Shown here in pieces: positions 9,094-20,945 of a DNA stretch of 64,000 nt. The position numbers and the translations under genes were made by a program. The DNA is from Costus lasius (Eukaryota; Streptophyta; Magnoliopsida; Zingiberales; Costaceae), in NCBI GenBank assembly GCA_027563935.2, contig CM050448.1, positions 63,291,843 through 63,355,842 of the forward strand. Direction: 5' to 3'. Under the pieces are notes generated by a model, which did no database searches, had not been told where the DNA came from, and saw only the letters and a program-made list of their open reading frames with translations. Numbering within the stretch: position 1 is the first letter of the stretch; each line of letters opens with the position of its first letter.

Positions 9094-10810
9094 TGTTGGG
9101 GTATGCCCTTAAGGCTAATGTTTGAGGCCTTTGGGATTGTATAAGTATCATGTAATAAACTTTTGTGTTTATAAAGGCATGGTTATTATTCAGGTTGTTA
9201 CCTTGTCTGCTGTAATAAGTGTACTACTGAATAATGTCTCAAAGCTGTTCAGCTTGGCTGACATGCTCTATGTCCTTAGTCGAGATATCTTGGTGAACAT
9301 GAGACAGCCTTGATATGATTGAGACTAATATGAGTGCTAATCTTATAGGATGCTTCGAGCATGGAATAAGATGTAGACTCATGGGTACATTGGATGTACT
9401 GGACAGACCCTACTAGGATATTCCATTGCTTGTCACAATGTGAATATTCCTTGTAAGCACTAAGTGGCACATGTCCTCTGACTTGAGATCATTTGTGTTT
9501 CTAAATGATGATTGTCATTGTCTTGAGGTAGTTCAATATCATTTGAAACATAATGATTATAGACTATCTTGGATGGTGAGCTTGAATCATGTTAGGGCAC
9601 TAGTGATAGACATAGGATTGCCGTCTCCTTGTTTAAGGAGTGTGATGTTCTAAAGGGCCCCCCTTATATGAGATGATTGAGAAAGTGTATGGCCATACCC
9701 AGATGACTATGTTGATCTGATCTAATCATGCTCATTGTATTGGAGTAACAAGCTTGACTCGCTTGTCCAATAAGAACATCCAGTGGCAAAGGATGCTTGT
9801 ATGCCTTGTGATGTTGATTCACCTTGTGCTGTGATTTGGGTGTAGTCTTGGAAGACTCTTTCCTTTATATCGGGAGACAGTGATGTGTTGCTAGATACCC
9901 CTCACTGATTGTGATAACGAGAGTTATCGTTACCGACATTTAAAGGAAACCCTTAGGGTCGCACAATTTGGTGATATGGCTTACTTGAGTTAGATCGTGT
10001 GGACTGGATTGTTTTGATTCAGTTTAAAGGAGTTTAAACTCTGATTGTAAGTGAGATCCAGTCTGATCATGTTTGATTGATTAGGGCTTGAGATCGGTAA
10101 GCTTCGATCGAGAGTGTAGATGCTAGATCGGTGAGATCAAGAGCATCATGAGATGTACGGTTAGATCTTGAATCTTCATGGTTCATAGAGATTTAGACCA
10201 TGGCTTGGGTTGGTTCTTTTGGTCTTTGGACCAATTGGAATTGAACCGAATTCAATTGATCCGGTTCACATTTGTGTTCGATTGGTTCAATTGAATTGGC
10301 GTTGGGGATAAGTTCACAAGACATGAACGCATGTCTTGATGACTTTCCTTAATGGGAAGTCTTGAAAACGCCTAACGCCAAATAACGCAAAAGCTTAATG
10401 TTCCTTGTGTCTTTCGAAAGCTCTCTCTCGTGGGTGGTGTGTGGACGATCTTGGAGAAGAGCTCTCGGCGACAAGGAAGAACATCTCATCTCCTCAACAC
10501 CAAAGGGCACCTTGGCAATTGTTGCTAGCACATCAAGTTGCGCAAGAAGTAAGCCTTCATCCTTTGTGTGTGTCTTCTTTGGAGGAGAGCCCTCTTCGGC
10601 CTCTAGCTTCCAAGCCGCCACCCTTACATGGCTATGGTAAAAGATCTCAAACTTGATCTTTGGTTAATTATAAAGTTGATCATTTACATGAGTTCATGCA
10701 AACGATTTTATTGAAACTCTAGAAGAATACATTTCCGCATGTTCTAGGGTTTGCCCCCCTCTTGAAAGGGGTTTTTCATGCTTGCGCTCCCCCTTGAAGG
10801 GGACCCTTCA
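9094..10810 (+). repeat. 3' LTR of copia A
   Basis: Same length (1717 bp) as the 5' LTR with about two substitutions. It ends TTCA at 10810 and is followed by the target duplication GAAAT at 10811-10815, after which the interrupted gypsy integrase resumes. Confidence 0.97.
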
Positions 10811-10836
10811 GAAATTGCATGCGTGTTGCGATGGGC

Positions 10837-12308
10837 TGACACGTTCCGCAAGTGCACGGTTATGTCATAGTAATATAAAAGGTTGTCGAATCCACATGGA
10901 ACAAGATTAAGTACCAGAAAGTCTAAGCTTTAATAGCTAAGCAATTCGAAGCAATGTTTTAATGTTGATTATCTAAGAGCAATAAATCAAAGCAACTATG
11001 GGGAGAGTATATATATGACAGAGATCAGGGCTTTAGCATTCACCACGCTGACAATTCTTATTGCCATTTAGGAGATCTGTTACAAGAAATCTCAGTTTCA
11101 CATAAGGAACCTTTCCCTAAGGTATAAGATGTCCCCTCTAGGTGGTGCACCTCAGTGTTTATCTAGAACGGTCTCCTACTCTCGTGGTGGATCGTTCTAA
11201 ATAAACCCTCGAGTGAAAACCAAGCACTGTCGTGTCCTAGATTCACAAGTTTTGCTAAGAAGATCTATCACCACGATCCTCCTCTCGGTATGAATCATAC
11301 CGGCTGGAGCAAGATAATCTCTGGCCAAGGTATAATCACGAAATATGCATATCAAAGTAAAATATGCTCAAGCAAGAATCCAAATTAACAGTACAAAATA
11401 ATCACAATAAGAATTCGTCAGCGGGCTTCAACTAAGCCCCAAAATAGGTTTTACGCTACAGTATTCATGAAATCGCTCAAAACTCTCTTTATAAAGATAG
11501 AAAAACTACAATAAAGCGTTTCCGAGAGGTAGGAGACGATAAACCAAAGCAATTCACCAAGAATCGCGATGGTTCGATGACCCAATATTGCAAAATCGAC
11601 TGGAAATTATGTTGTCGCCATTCCTTCTCGCCCCGGCCCGCTCATGCACCGATTTCTCGATGATTAGGAAGTTTCGAAGAGGGATTTTATACCCTATGGA
11701 TTTGCCTTTCAATAAGCTTCCCAAAACATGCTCACTTGCCAAATTGGGACATCTGTAGGGTTCAAAATCGAAGGAAATCTGAGAAGAAGTCGGACGCCCC
11801 AGACGTTATCACGGGTGAACCCCGCCGGGTTCACCAGGTGGTGAAATTCTCTGTACAGTTCTGTCAAGCAAGAATCACTGGCGAACCCTACCGGGTTCGC
11901 CAGGTGGTGAAGCTTACTGTAGTCTTCTGCCGAAATTCCTTTAGAAAGAATCACGGGTGAACCCAGCCATGTTCACCTGCCAGTGAAGTGTTGTGTGAGT
12001 TTCGGCTATTGTCAAAGGCACCGGTGAACCTCACCAGGTACGCCTGGCCGTATTTTTCCAAATAAGCTCCGATTGACTCCAAATTTGACGGGCAGCTTCA
12101 TTTTCACATAGGGAATCACGCCATGGCTTAAAATCTTCAAAATACTTCAAAATTGGGCGATTTTACCTAGAATTTCATGAAAACAAGAAATAATGAAGAT
12201 TCTAAAGCTTTTTAGTAAATAAGTTTAAATGAAGCATGAAAACATGAAAATAAGCTTGGATTTAGTATGGAATAACACTAGAAATCACTATTAAAATGCA
12301 GGGCAGCA
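10837..12308 (-). repeat. 3' LTR of the Athila-type element
   Basis: LTR of 1472 bp. Read on the minus strand it begins TGCTGCCCTGC and ends ACGTGTCA. Related LTR sequence occurs at 22606-22803 (same strand) and at 23158-24640 (opposite strand), which fixes its identity and its right end. A minus-strand TATAAAA lies at 11685-11691, with four 22-bp palindromes at 11814-12044 upstream of it. The + view also holds a long inverted repeat around 11170-11210 (AGAACG/CGTTCT). No protein-coding frame is evident. Confidence 0.82.
11814..12044. repeat. Palindrome array in Athila LTR (4 units)
   Basis: Four imperfect copies of a 22-bp palindrome (arms GGTGAACCCC and GGGGTTCACC, two-base centre) start at about 11814, 11880, 11955 and 12023, so spacing is 66-75 bp. 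In the second copy both arms carry the matching change GGCGAAC/GTTCGCC, which keeps the palindrome. Confidence 0.85.
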
Positions 12309-13393
12309 GCTGGTCCCAAAATTTTTGGATGTCAATCAACTCAGCTATTAATGAACTAGATTCCAATTAAACATACACAATACTCATGCAATTCCAATCA
12401 ATCCAAATCAAATCGTTTGGGGTAACTCAATTGTAACATTTAGGATATGATACACTACCTATTATTTTGGATTTCAATTCATATCCTTAGGTACCACTGC
12501 CAATTTTTTGTAGTGCCAATAGAGGAGTCTCTCTTTAGATTTCAACTCATGTTCCTAGGTACAACTGCCAATTTTTTTTTTTTTTTTAGAGTGCCAGGTA
12601 AAGGAATCTAAGAGATTTTTTTTTGACATTAGATGATATCACATCCTTTTAGCTCTTAACAAATGTAGCGTCTCCCCAATAAAAGAAAGGAATTCAAAGA
12701 ATGAATAAGTGGATTTGCATCTTATTATGAATCACATGTGAATTGCAAGCTTAAATCAATCGAGTAGTCTTAGAAATATTCAACCCACTAATGAACAACC
12801 TGAAACAATCCAAATTAGAAGATTTCAAAATCATAGAACATATGAATATGGTCATAGAATCATTCCTAACAAGGTAACGCATTCAACAAGTCCTGATTAC
12901 TCCTAACCAAGCATGTATTCAACTATTAAAATTAAGCTTAGCAACCACAAGATCAAGACTTCTATACTCAATCATGATGAAACAAGCCAATGAATAAACT
13001 AAAAATCACAACATTACGACATATGAGTTAGAATGACCACATGTAACCTCATTGACAATTCACACAACAATAAGAGAATCATGGCAGAGTACCAAAATAC
13101 CAAAATATCATGCAGAGCAAATCCAAGCATGTCGTACATGGATATCAAAGGGGCCCGCAGAAATGGACCAGGCCCATGAATAATGGCATATAAGTACAAA
13201 GCCAATGACTATACATCGCACAAAGATAACAAACCACAACCATAGCTAGTCAAACAACCAAGTCAAATAACCACATGGCAATAAGGAGAACAGACCAGAA
13301 TAGAGACAGCTCACCCACTTAAAATTTTGCATAGTCCTCAATGCACTATCGTGTATGTGAGAGGAGTAGGTGTAAGACTGAGGGTTGGGGAAG
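12309..13393. other. AT-rich 3' untranslated region of the Athila element
   Basis: About 1.1 kb between the env-like gene and the 3' LTR. It is AT-rich with short T runs (12570-12620) and no convincing frame or RNA gene. On the minus strand the last bases before the LTR read CAAAAATTTTGGGACCAGC, a plausible degenerate polypurine tract. Confidence 0.55.
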
Positions 13394-14875
13394 CTACTTC
13401 CGCTTGCACAATTTGGAGCCAGAAGCCCAAGAGCTCCGGCTCTTCCCACGAGCTGTAAAGTTTGGTTGGTCTTCCTTGTCTGAAGAAACCGCAACTCGCT
13501 CCATGTTCTCCTCATTCAGGAAGGCCAACTGATCATCCATAGTCGAGAGCTTCTCCCACATAGAACTCATCATCTTATGTTGCTTTTGCATACCAGCCTC
13601 CATGCTCTCCCAACGAGAGGTTTGCTCCTGGCGCATGTAGGAGAGGATGGAATCCAGCTGATCCAGCACCTCGTGCTGATGAAGTTGCTCCTCCCTAATT
13701 TCCAACAGAATAGCCATCATAGAATCAGAAGAGGAGGAACCGCCAAAGTGGAAGGTGACAGGGGCTGTTGGTGCGGTATTGACTAGATCTGGCTGGGGGT
13801 CAGCAATGGGCTAGATACACTAGTTAGCCCACACTCTAATGGTAGTGCATTCGGGATTCGGTAACGGCAGGGTGAACTGACTTCCCTTGAATGTCAAGAA
13901 GTAGGAGTCTCCATGACGAATGATGAGCTTCATGGAAACGCATGACTCGATCTCGAGCCGATTGTTTCCAGTGGCCTCCATAGTTCCATAGGGGATGACA
14001 CCCAAAGAGACTGCCAGCGGGGTAATAAGCCATCCAATCACAATCGCCCCTTTGTGAGAATGGGTGACGCGACTAAATTGCTTTGCCAGATAGTAGACGG
14101 AGTCCACACTGAAACTGTGTAACATGCACCACAGATAAAATAACTCTGACTGGTGTACCATACCATCACCTTCCCGCCGCCCGAAGATAGCATGTGCTAG
14201 CACGCGGTGGATGTATTAGATAACTTGATTACAAATGCTAGAAGGCCGGGCGACTCTAGCTGAGTAGATATGTTCGTTAGCGATAGTAGCCCAAAAACCC
14301 TGTTTGGCGTATTCAGGAGGCAGCTTGCGCATGCAGGGTCCCAGAAATCCATAGATAATGCGCAATTGGTTGAAGGTAAGGGTGTGCTCGATGTTGCCCA
14401 AGTGGAAGGTGAGGCGGCCGAGGTCATCATCAAGGATGGTGTCTGCTTTTACCTCATTGGAGCTGAGGAATTCCAAGGTGACGCCTGTGTAGGTGGGTGA
14501 GGAGAGGTGCATAAACTGCTCCCAGCCAACACTGGCATACATAAGCTCCACATCAAACATAAGGCCTAGCAAGTTTAGTGTTCCTCGATCGAGATAGCAC
14601 GTGTTAAGCACCTTGCGCTGATGGAGAAGGAGGTATCATTCTTCTTGGGCGGCGTTCTGAAACATAATGTCGAACTCATTCGGCAGAGAGGTATAAGGCT
14701 ACGGTCAGCTGGCTGAGGTTAGCCTCTACCTAGAGGGTAGAGATCCTGTTGTTGGCGATGGCAGTGGAGGATGTGATGGCAACGATGGAGTGTGGTCATC
14801 GTCGTCGTCAGACGAATCCAAAGAGTGGCGCGGAGCAGGGCATCGAGAGACTACAACCTTCCTCTTTGGTGCCAT
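13394..14875 (-). pseudogene. Athila env-like ORF (ORF1-type), in-frame stops
   Basis: The minus-strand frame starting with ATG at 14875 (MAPKRK, then an acidic DDDDD stretch) can be followed in one phase to 13394, roughly 490 codons, with several in-frame stops and no clear frameshift. Recognisable parts: FLSSNEVKAD and HTLTFNQLRIIYGFLGP (14611-14216); HRVLAHAIFGRREGDG and HKGAIVIGWLITPLA (about 14215-13820); and a C-terminal Glu/Gln-rich coiled-coil-like stretch with a basic tail (13720-13394). A homologous gene at 57729-57191/48057-47195 shows the same block order. Position between integrase and 3' LTR matches Athila elements. The function of this protein family is not established; calling it envelope-like rests on position. 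No clear signal peptide was seen. Confidence 0.75.
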
Positions 14876-15216
14876 ATATCAATGAGAGAAGTCCGTAAGA
14901 AACTAAGATGTGCGTTCACACGAGAAAATCCGGATGGAGGGAAGGTCGAAAGTTGGCGGAGAGATGGAATAGCAATCGGTAGAAAGAACACGAGTGAAGA
15001 GGAGAAACCAATATCCAAAGCGGAGTAGAGATGAATCATGTGCAAACCTCGGGGGAAACTCGAACCGAAGTAGTAGAATTCCTCTTGGAGTGCTGAGGGA
15101 AGAGAGAGCGATGTGAGGGCGATGACTTTGAGCAGTAGGAGGCGGCGGCACACAGGTTTGGCAGAAACCCAACCTGTGTGCTGCCCTAAATACGGGCGAA
15201 TAGCAATTAGAAGCAC

Positions 15217-15536
15217 AGGGAACCCCATGGGGTTCACCAAGCCGTGGAGGCCTCTAGATGGATCCACGGATGTAGAAATACGGGTGAACCCAGTGGGGTT
15301 CACCAGACCGTGAAGCTCTCTGGAGGGTGAGTTAGAAGCTCGGATACAGTAGACTTCATGGGTGAACCCCATGGGGTTCACCTGGCCGTGAAGTTCACTA
15401 AAGAAGCCTGAGAGGCTTGAAATACTGTGCTCCACCTAGGATGCTAAATCCATCTTGTTACTACAAATTTATCTATGAAAACCAAATTTTTGGATGAATA
15501 CAGTACACTTCACTGGCGAACCCCGTGGGGTTCACC
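15217..15536. repeat. Palindrome array between pol and env-like gene (4 units)
   Basis: Copies of the same 22-bp palindrome family seen in the Athila LTR start at 15217, 15283, 15361 and 15515, with spacing 66, 78 and 154 bp. They lie upstream of the env-like ATG on the minus strand. Translated on that strand, three of the units share a phase and give a repeated HGLVNPMGFT, which is a by-product of the palindrome. Confidence 0.85.
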
Positions 15537-15740
15537 TGATCATGAAGTTCTCAGGAAAGCCCAAAAGTTGTTGTCTTGAAAACCATGTCGCCACAATAAC
15601 TTCCTATATCACAAAGAGACATATAATCAGCAAAAATCCCCATAACATAATCAAAAACTAAGTGAAACGAAAATAATAGACTAACAAGAGTATCTAATAA
15701 CAGTGAGAAGTAATGCATCTAAACTAAAAATAATCAAGAA

Positions 15741-15758
15741 CTTGGGTTGCCTCCCAAG
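15741..15758. other. Hairpin just after the Athila pol stop
   Basis: CTTGGG and CCCAAG arms enclose TTGCCT, 42 bp past the pol stop on the minus strand. I recall a similar GGGTTGCCTCCCAA motif after pol in other plant gypsy elements. Its role, perhaps an RNA signal, is unknown to me. Confidence 0.5.
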
Positions 15759-15799
15759 AGCGCTAGTTTAAGGTTAGTGTAGCTCGACCAAAAGAGTTT

Positions 15800-17041
15800 T
15801 CATGTCACCAATCCTCTGGGGTCTGTGAGAGCAAGAACAACGCCTTGCTCGACCCGCTCATCCTCGATATAATGCTTAAGGCGATGACCGTTGATGGTGA
15901 AGCGTCCCGTGCATTCAGTCCAGATTGTAATTGCGCCATAAGGTTGCACATGCTGTACTACAAAAGGGGCAGACCATCTTGTTCTAAGCTTTTCTAGAAA
16001 TAATCGGAGTCATGAATTAAATAGTAGTACTTTATCTCCCACATGAAATTTCTTCTTCACAATACGTTTGTCATGCCAATATTTGGTTCGAGTTTTGTAG
16101 ATCTTAGCATTCTCATATGAAAAAGGGCGCATCTCATCAAGTTCATCAAGTTGCAATTTCCTCTTCTCCCCAACGCTTTTGAAGTCATAGTTAATTTGCT
16201 TGACAGCCCAAAATGCCCTGTGCTGAAGTTCAATAGGTAAATGATAGGATTTCCCATAAATAAGTTGGAAAGGAGACATACCGAGGGGTGTCTTGAAGGT
16301 GGTTCTGTAGGCCCATAAAGCATTAGGTAATTTCAACGCCCAGTCCTTCCGTGATCGAGATACAGTTTTCTCAAGTATTTGTTTGAATTCCCTATTTGAA
16401 ACCTCCACCTGACCACTAGTCTGAGGATGATAGGGCATTGCTATTTTGTGCATTACCCCATATTTCTTCAAGAGTGCTCCAAACCTCTGTTCTATAAAGT
16501 GGGATCCTCCATCACTTATCAAAATGCGTGGAACTCCAAATCTAGGAAAAATTATTCTCTTCATGAACTTCATGATAGCCTTCGAGTCGTTAGTTGCCTC
16601 TGCAGAAGTTTCAACCCACTTAGACACGTTTTTAATGGCAACAAGGATATACCGTTTACCGCATGAAGATAGGAAAGGCCCCATAAAGTCTATCCCCCAT
16701 ATATCAAAGATTTCCACCTCCAATATACCATGCAAAGGTAGTTCGTCCCTATTTGAGAGATTTCCAGTGCGTTGGCAACTATCACAATTCAAAGCAAAGT
16801 GTTTAGTGTCATGAAATATAGAAGGCCAAAATAAACCTGACTGTATAACTTTGGAGGCCATTTTAGCAGCTCCAGCGTGACCTCCATATGGTGAAGAATG
16901 GCAATGAGTCAGCACATCATGTATCTCCACCTCGGGTATGCAACGTCTATACAGTCCATCAGCACATCGCCGGTACAAGTATGGCTCATCCCAGTAATAA
17001 ATCTTCACATAATCTGCATACCATGGGACTTGTTGTTCCAA
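15800..17041 (-). pseudogene. Athila integrase
   Basis: Integrase domain of the - strand Athila pol. A zinc-binding HHCC region appears as HCHSSPYGGHAG and CDSCQRTGN. The core has DIWGIDFMGPF, LISDGGSHF and YHPQTSGQVEVSNRE, giving the catalytic D, D and E. LWAYRTTFKTPLGMSPF follows. A stop at about 16010 interrupts the C-terminal domain, which then continues (WSAPFVV, RFTINGHRLKHY) to a natural stop at 15800. Catalytic residues look intact, so loss of function here comes mainly from the premature stop and the state of the whole element. Confidence 0.88.
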
Positions 17042-17059
17042 TAAAGCATATACATGTTC

Positions 17060-17593
17060 TTAAGGGAATGCATCATTGATCTCCAACTCATCATCAATCA
17101 TCCTTTCATCACCTTGCTCAAGCCTGGAAAGGTGGTCAACCATAAGATTTTCACTCCCCTTCTTATCTCTAATCTCAACATCGAACTCTTGTAAGAGGAG
17201 GATCCATCGAATAAGTCTTGGCTTGGCATCTTTCTTGTTAATCAAGTATTTGATAGCTGCATGATCAGTAAAAATAATTACTTTCGAATTAACCAAGTAT
17301 GAACAAAATTTATCGAAAGCAAAAACAATTGCTAGTAGTTCTTTTTCTATGGTAGCATAATTTATCTGTGCATCATTGAGGGTTCTACTAGCATAATATA
17401 TGGCATGCAGCTTTTTGTCTTTCCTTTCTCCCAAAACCGCCCCCACGGCTTGGTCACTAGCATCGTACATTAATTCAAACGGTAGTGACCAATTCAGAGG
17501 TTGGATCACAGGTGCAGAAATCAAAGCATCTTTGAGTTTTATTAAAGCTTCATCACATTCCCTATCAAAACAAAAGATATAATCTATAGCCAA
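17060..17593 (-). pseudogene. Athila RNase H
   Basis: Same phase as the integrase and RT. Shows the RT connection ([18 protein letters not shown]) and RNase H signatures [33 protein letters not shown] and [10 protein letters not shown]. The catalytic Asp and Glu of RNase H are visible. The frame ends at a stop near 17060 and integrase follows 19 bp later. Confidence 0.85.
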
Positions 17594-18571
17594 AAGGTTA
17601 GTTAAAGGACGAGCAATTTTGGATAAATCTCAGATAAATCTTCTGTAAAAACCAGCAGGTCCCAAAAAACTTTTAATTCCTTTTACTATTGTAGGCGGCT
17701 TCAGATTTTTGATTACTTTAACCTTTGCTCTGTCCACCTCGATTCCATGCTTAAAGACCAAGTGTCCAAGAACTATACCTTCTCGGACCATGAAGTGGCA
17801 CTTCTCCCAATTCAACACCCGGTTCACCTCTTCACATATCTGCAAAACTTTAGATAGGTTAGACAAACAATGGTCAAAAGAAGAGCCATGCACAGAAAAG
17901 TCATTGATAAATATGTCCATAAGGTCCTCATTATAATATGCAAATATTGCCATCATTGCCCGTTGAAAGGTTGCAGGGGCATTGCACCGGCCACAGGGCA
18001 TCCTTCTATATGCATAAGTTCCGTAGGGACATGTAAAAGTCATTTTTTCCTGATCATCGGGATGGATGGGAATTTGGAAGAAACCTGAAAATCCATCCAA
18101 AAAATAAAAATAAGAATTGTGAGCCAATCTATCTAACCTTTGGTCAATGAATGGTAAGGGAAAGTGCTCTTTTCGTGTAGCAGAGTTCAACTTCCTGTAA
18201 TCAATACACATCCTATATCCTGTAACTGTGTGCGTTGATATCAATTCATCTACACCAGTCTTAATTACTGTGACACCTCCCTTTTAGGGTACAACATGTA
18301 CCGGGCTCACCCAAGAACTGTCTGATATTGGATATATGATTCCTGCATCCAAAAGTTTGAGCACCTCCTTCTTCACAACATCTTTCATATGTGGATTGAG
18401 TCGGCACTGAAAATCTACATAAGGCTTGCTATTTTCTTCAAATAAAATCCTGTGCATGCAAATAGAGGGGTTAATCCCTTTAATGTCATCGAGTGAATAG
18501 ACAATTACCATCCTGCGAAGACGGAGTTCTCTAAGGAGTAGTTCAGTTTGCTCTTTTGTCCAATTCTGCAC
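17594..18571 (-). pseudogene. Athila reverse transcriptase, catalytic motif altered
   Basis: Fingers and palm are clear: LLDAGIIYPISDSSWVSPVHVVP, a stop at 18284, then YRMCIDYRKLNSATRKEHFPLPF, DGFSGFFQIPI, TFTCPYGTYAYRRMPCG and RAMMAIF. The YxDD-type catalytic motif reads FINDF where Athila elements usually have FMDDF, so the first metal-binding Asp is Asn. With stops at about 18284 and 17630 the enzyme would be inactive. Confidence 0.87.
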
Positions 18572-19342
18572 TAACTATTACCGGGTATGTGGAGTTATCA
18601 CCTAGAAATTTGTATCTCAATGTGCTGGGTAAACTTTTAAATTCAATCTTCTTATGCTCTTCTTTTTCCCGATCATCCTCAAGTGTGACGTCAATGCTTG
18701 GGTCGGCATCCAACAATGTAGCATACTCATCAACTTTGCCTTCATTGTCTCTGTCTTCGGTGTTGGTCAAGACTAATTCTAGTGAGTCTACCTCCTTCTT
18801 GTAAGGTTCAATTTGGTGTATAATCCTCTCAACAATATCTATACTACAGCATGTACCTGCAAAAGAAGGTTTTTTCAAAGAGTCAAACAAATCAAATTGA
18901 ACAACATTGTCACCGATGTTCAACGCAAGTTTTCTATTTTTGACATCAATGACAGCACCAGCTATAGCAAGAAAAGGCCTTCCTAGTATTGTAGCAAGAA
19001 AAGGTAGTCTGTCATCTTCATCAATTTCCAACACAATAAAATCAGCAAGGACAAAATAATTCTAATTCTAACAGGAATGTCCTCTAAAATACCAACAGGA
19101 TGACGAACTGATCTATCTGCAAGCTGTAAAGAGATATTAGTGGGTTTCAAATCACCCAAATCTAGCCTTTTACATAATTACAATGGCATAAGGCTGACAC
19201 CCGCTCCTAAATCGCATAAGGCTCTCTAAAAGGTCATCTCCCCAATCTGGCAGGGTATGGAAAAGCTGCCTGGGTCCTTGAGTTTATGAGGAAGCTTGAT
19301 CTGTATGATGGCGTGGCACTCCTTAGTAAGTGCAATAGTTCC
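18543..19342 (-). pseudogene. Athila protease and protease-RT linker
   Basis: Near 19240-19150 the minus strand reads ALCDLGAGVSLMPL, the Athila-type retroviral aspartic protease motif (DLGA in place of DTGA), with in-frame stops around it. Positions 19034-18543 continue in another phase with FLATILGRPFLAIAGAVIDVKN and an acidic linker. So at least one frameshift lies between about 19035 and 19150, and the frame returns to that of RT near 18555. Confidence 0.8.
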
Positions 19343-19772
19343 TTAATCTTTCAGCTTCCTTTCATTTGATAAGATGTCTTTCAGGAATTTGGAATAGGTG
19401 GGCATCTGCGAAAGAGCATCAACAAAAGGAATGTTAATGTAGAGTTTCTTCAAAACTTCTAAGAACTTACCAAACTGCTTGTCTAGTTTAGCTTTGACAA
19501 GCCTCTGTGAAAAGGAAATTGGAGGTTTGTAAGCAGGTGGCCCAACATAGGGCCATTCTTCCTGAACTGGTTCTTGTGCCACAGGCGCTGTTCGATGGTT
19601 CAATTCTCTAATTGCAGGTGTTGCATCCTCTCCTCTGTCATCAGTTGGCATCTTCGTGTCTTCTAATTGTTTGCCACTTCTAGTTGAGATTGCATTACAG
19701 TGCTCTCTCAGGTTGATTTCTAGTTGTGATGGAAGCTTCCCTGGTGCCCCAGAGGATGAGCTAGCTTGTTGG
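19343..19772 (-). pseudogene. Athila gag C-terminal part, truncated
   Basis: The frame is open from the LTR junction at 19772 down to a stop at 19343. It reads REHCNAISTRSGK and then FLEVLKKLYINIPFVDALSQMPTYSKFLKDILS, a conserved block at the end of plant Athila-type Gag. The N-terminal three quarters of Gag, the leader and the primer site are absent, replaced by an E-type copia LTR fragment. Confidence 0.82.
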
Positions 19773-20945
19773 TGTTGGGAAACCCCGGGGATATTTTACA
19801 ATTTTTAGATATAGAGATTACACAAATACATTGCACAACAGAAGCAATATCCCCGAAATGAGCCAGTCCCAAAAACCCAGTAAAGATCGCATGCGAGAGA
19901 GTCAACACGATGAGTTAGAAAATACCTTAAAGCAAGATGAGGCCGATGTCGAGGTAGGCGCCCAAGCGTGCGCCCTCTGTAGTCTCACATACACGGATGC
20001 CTCAAGCCCTCTTCTTCCAAGCCCGGTGCTAGCCTCAGGAAGAAGATCCAAGCCTTGTGCTCCTTCTTCAAAGCATGTGCCACCTTCAAGGAAGATGCGC
20101 CTATGATGAAGGAAGTAGAGGAGATTGCTGCCAAGCACTTATTCCTCTTGCGCCAAGAGGAGAATAGAAGAAGAAGCTTGCGGCTAGGAAGGAAGAAGTT
20201 GCGCCACCACTTGAACCCTTGCTTTTGCCCCTCTTGATGTTCTCACGCCTCCAAGTAATTGAACACTAAGAGAGGGGCGGCTAGGGTCCAATAAATAGGG
20301 CAAGAGGCGGTTTGGGCAAGGGTTAGGATCATGACAAGTGTGTGGCTAGGATGAGGGGGTTTGAGGCAAGGAAAGTCTCCAAGACTTTACCATAAACCTC
20401 ATTCAACCTATACATAATTGCCCAAGCACCATATCAGCCCAAGACATGCCATAAAGGCATTCATTCCATCAAAGGAGAAGGGCTAGGCACATATTACTTC
20501 TAAATGAAGCAATTTTTGCCACCCAAACCCCATTATGCCCCTTAGGCGCCAATGGGGTTGGGTTTCTCCCCATTATACCCTTTTTGCCTATTGCCTCTTC
20601 ATGACAACTTGTTATTGGGCCTCATTGGGTAATGAGCTAGCCCAAACTTCATTACATGGGTTGATTAAGCACTTAGATCCAATCCAATGCAACCCTAATC
20701 CAAATGTGACCAACCATGGTCAAATATGGGTCAACCTGCCAAAAATGAAGTCTTGCTCCAATAACATTCTTCCATCTCATCAGGCCCATTGGCGCTGATG
20801 AAATCTCCCAAATAGATCCGAGTTATCCAATAACTCGATCATAAGGCTTCCCGATCAATACGAGAACTCGAGTATCAAGGTGTGTGGCCCTGTAAGTTCC
20901 TTTGACGCTGGCAGTGATGACCAAAGGTCACCACAAGCAGTGAGT
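19773..20945 (-). repeat. E-type copia LTR fragment (U3 side missing)
   Basis: The reverse complement matches the 3' LTR of copia E (62200-64000) over its second half. Shared tracts include the region around 62985-63110 (TCATCACTGCCA, TTATTGGATAACTC) and the final part with AGCACCGGGC and GTTTTTGGGACTGG. It shows that the full LTR continues about 100 bp beyond the window end. Its outer end, TGTTGGGAAACC in + view, lies at 19773; no primer site follows, so it is a 3' or solo LTR end. The first roughly 750 bp of the LTR are lost at 20945. Confidence 0.8.

Larger units (their letters stand above)
1713..10810 (+). mobile_element. Copia element A, complete Angela/BARE-like LTR retrotransposon
   Basis: Complete element with 1717-bp LTRs beginning TGTTGGGG and ending TTCA, a primer site, a long leader, one uninterrupted gag-pol frame and a polypurine tract. 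The target-site duplication GAAAT is present at 1708-1712 and 10811-10815, and the gypsy integrase frame reads on across it. Comparing the two LTRs by eye I find only two substitutions (near 2610/9991 and near 2737/10118), about 0.1%. At an assumed 1.3e-8 substitutions per site per year that is a few tens of thousands of years. It is the youngest insertion here and the only one without a visible inactivating lesion. Confidence 0.97.

Noticed and set aside
8708..9151. 147-codon - strand frame overlapping RNase H and the 3' LTR of copia A
   Set aside because: Antisense of a strongly conserved RNase H frame; B, C and D carry shadow versions of different length.
14851..15435. 194-codon - strand frame with a repeated HGLVNPMGFT motif
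   Set aside because: The repeat is the translation of the palindrome array with spacings that are multiples of three. No similarity to a known protein, and it ends over the env-like start region.
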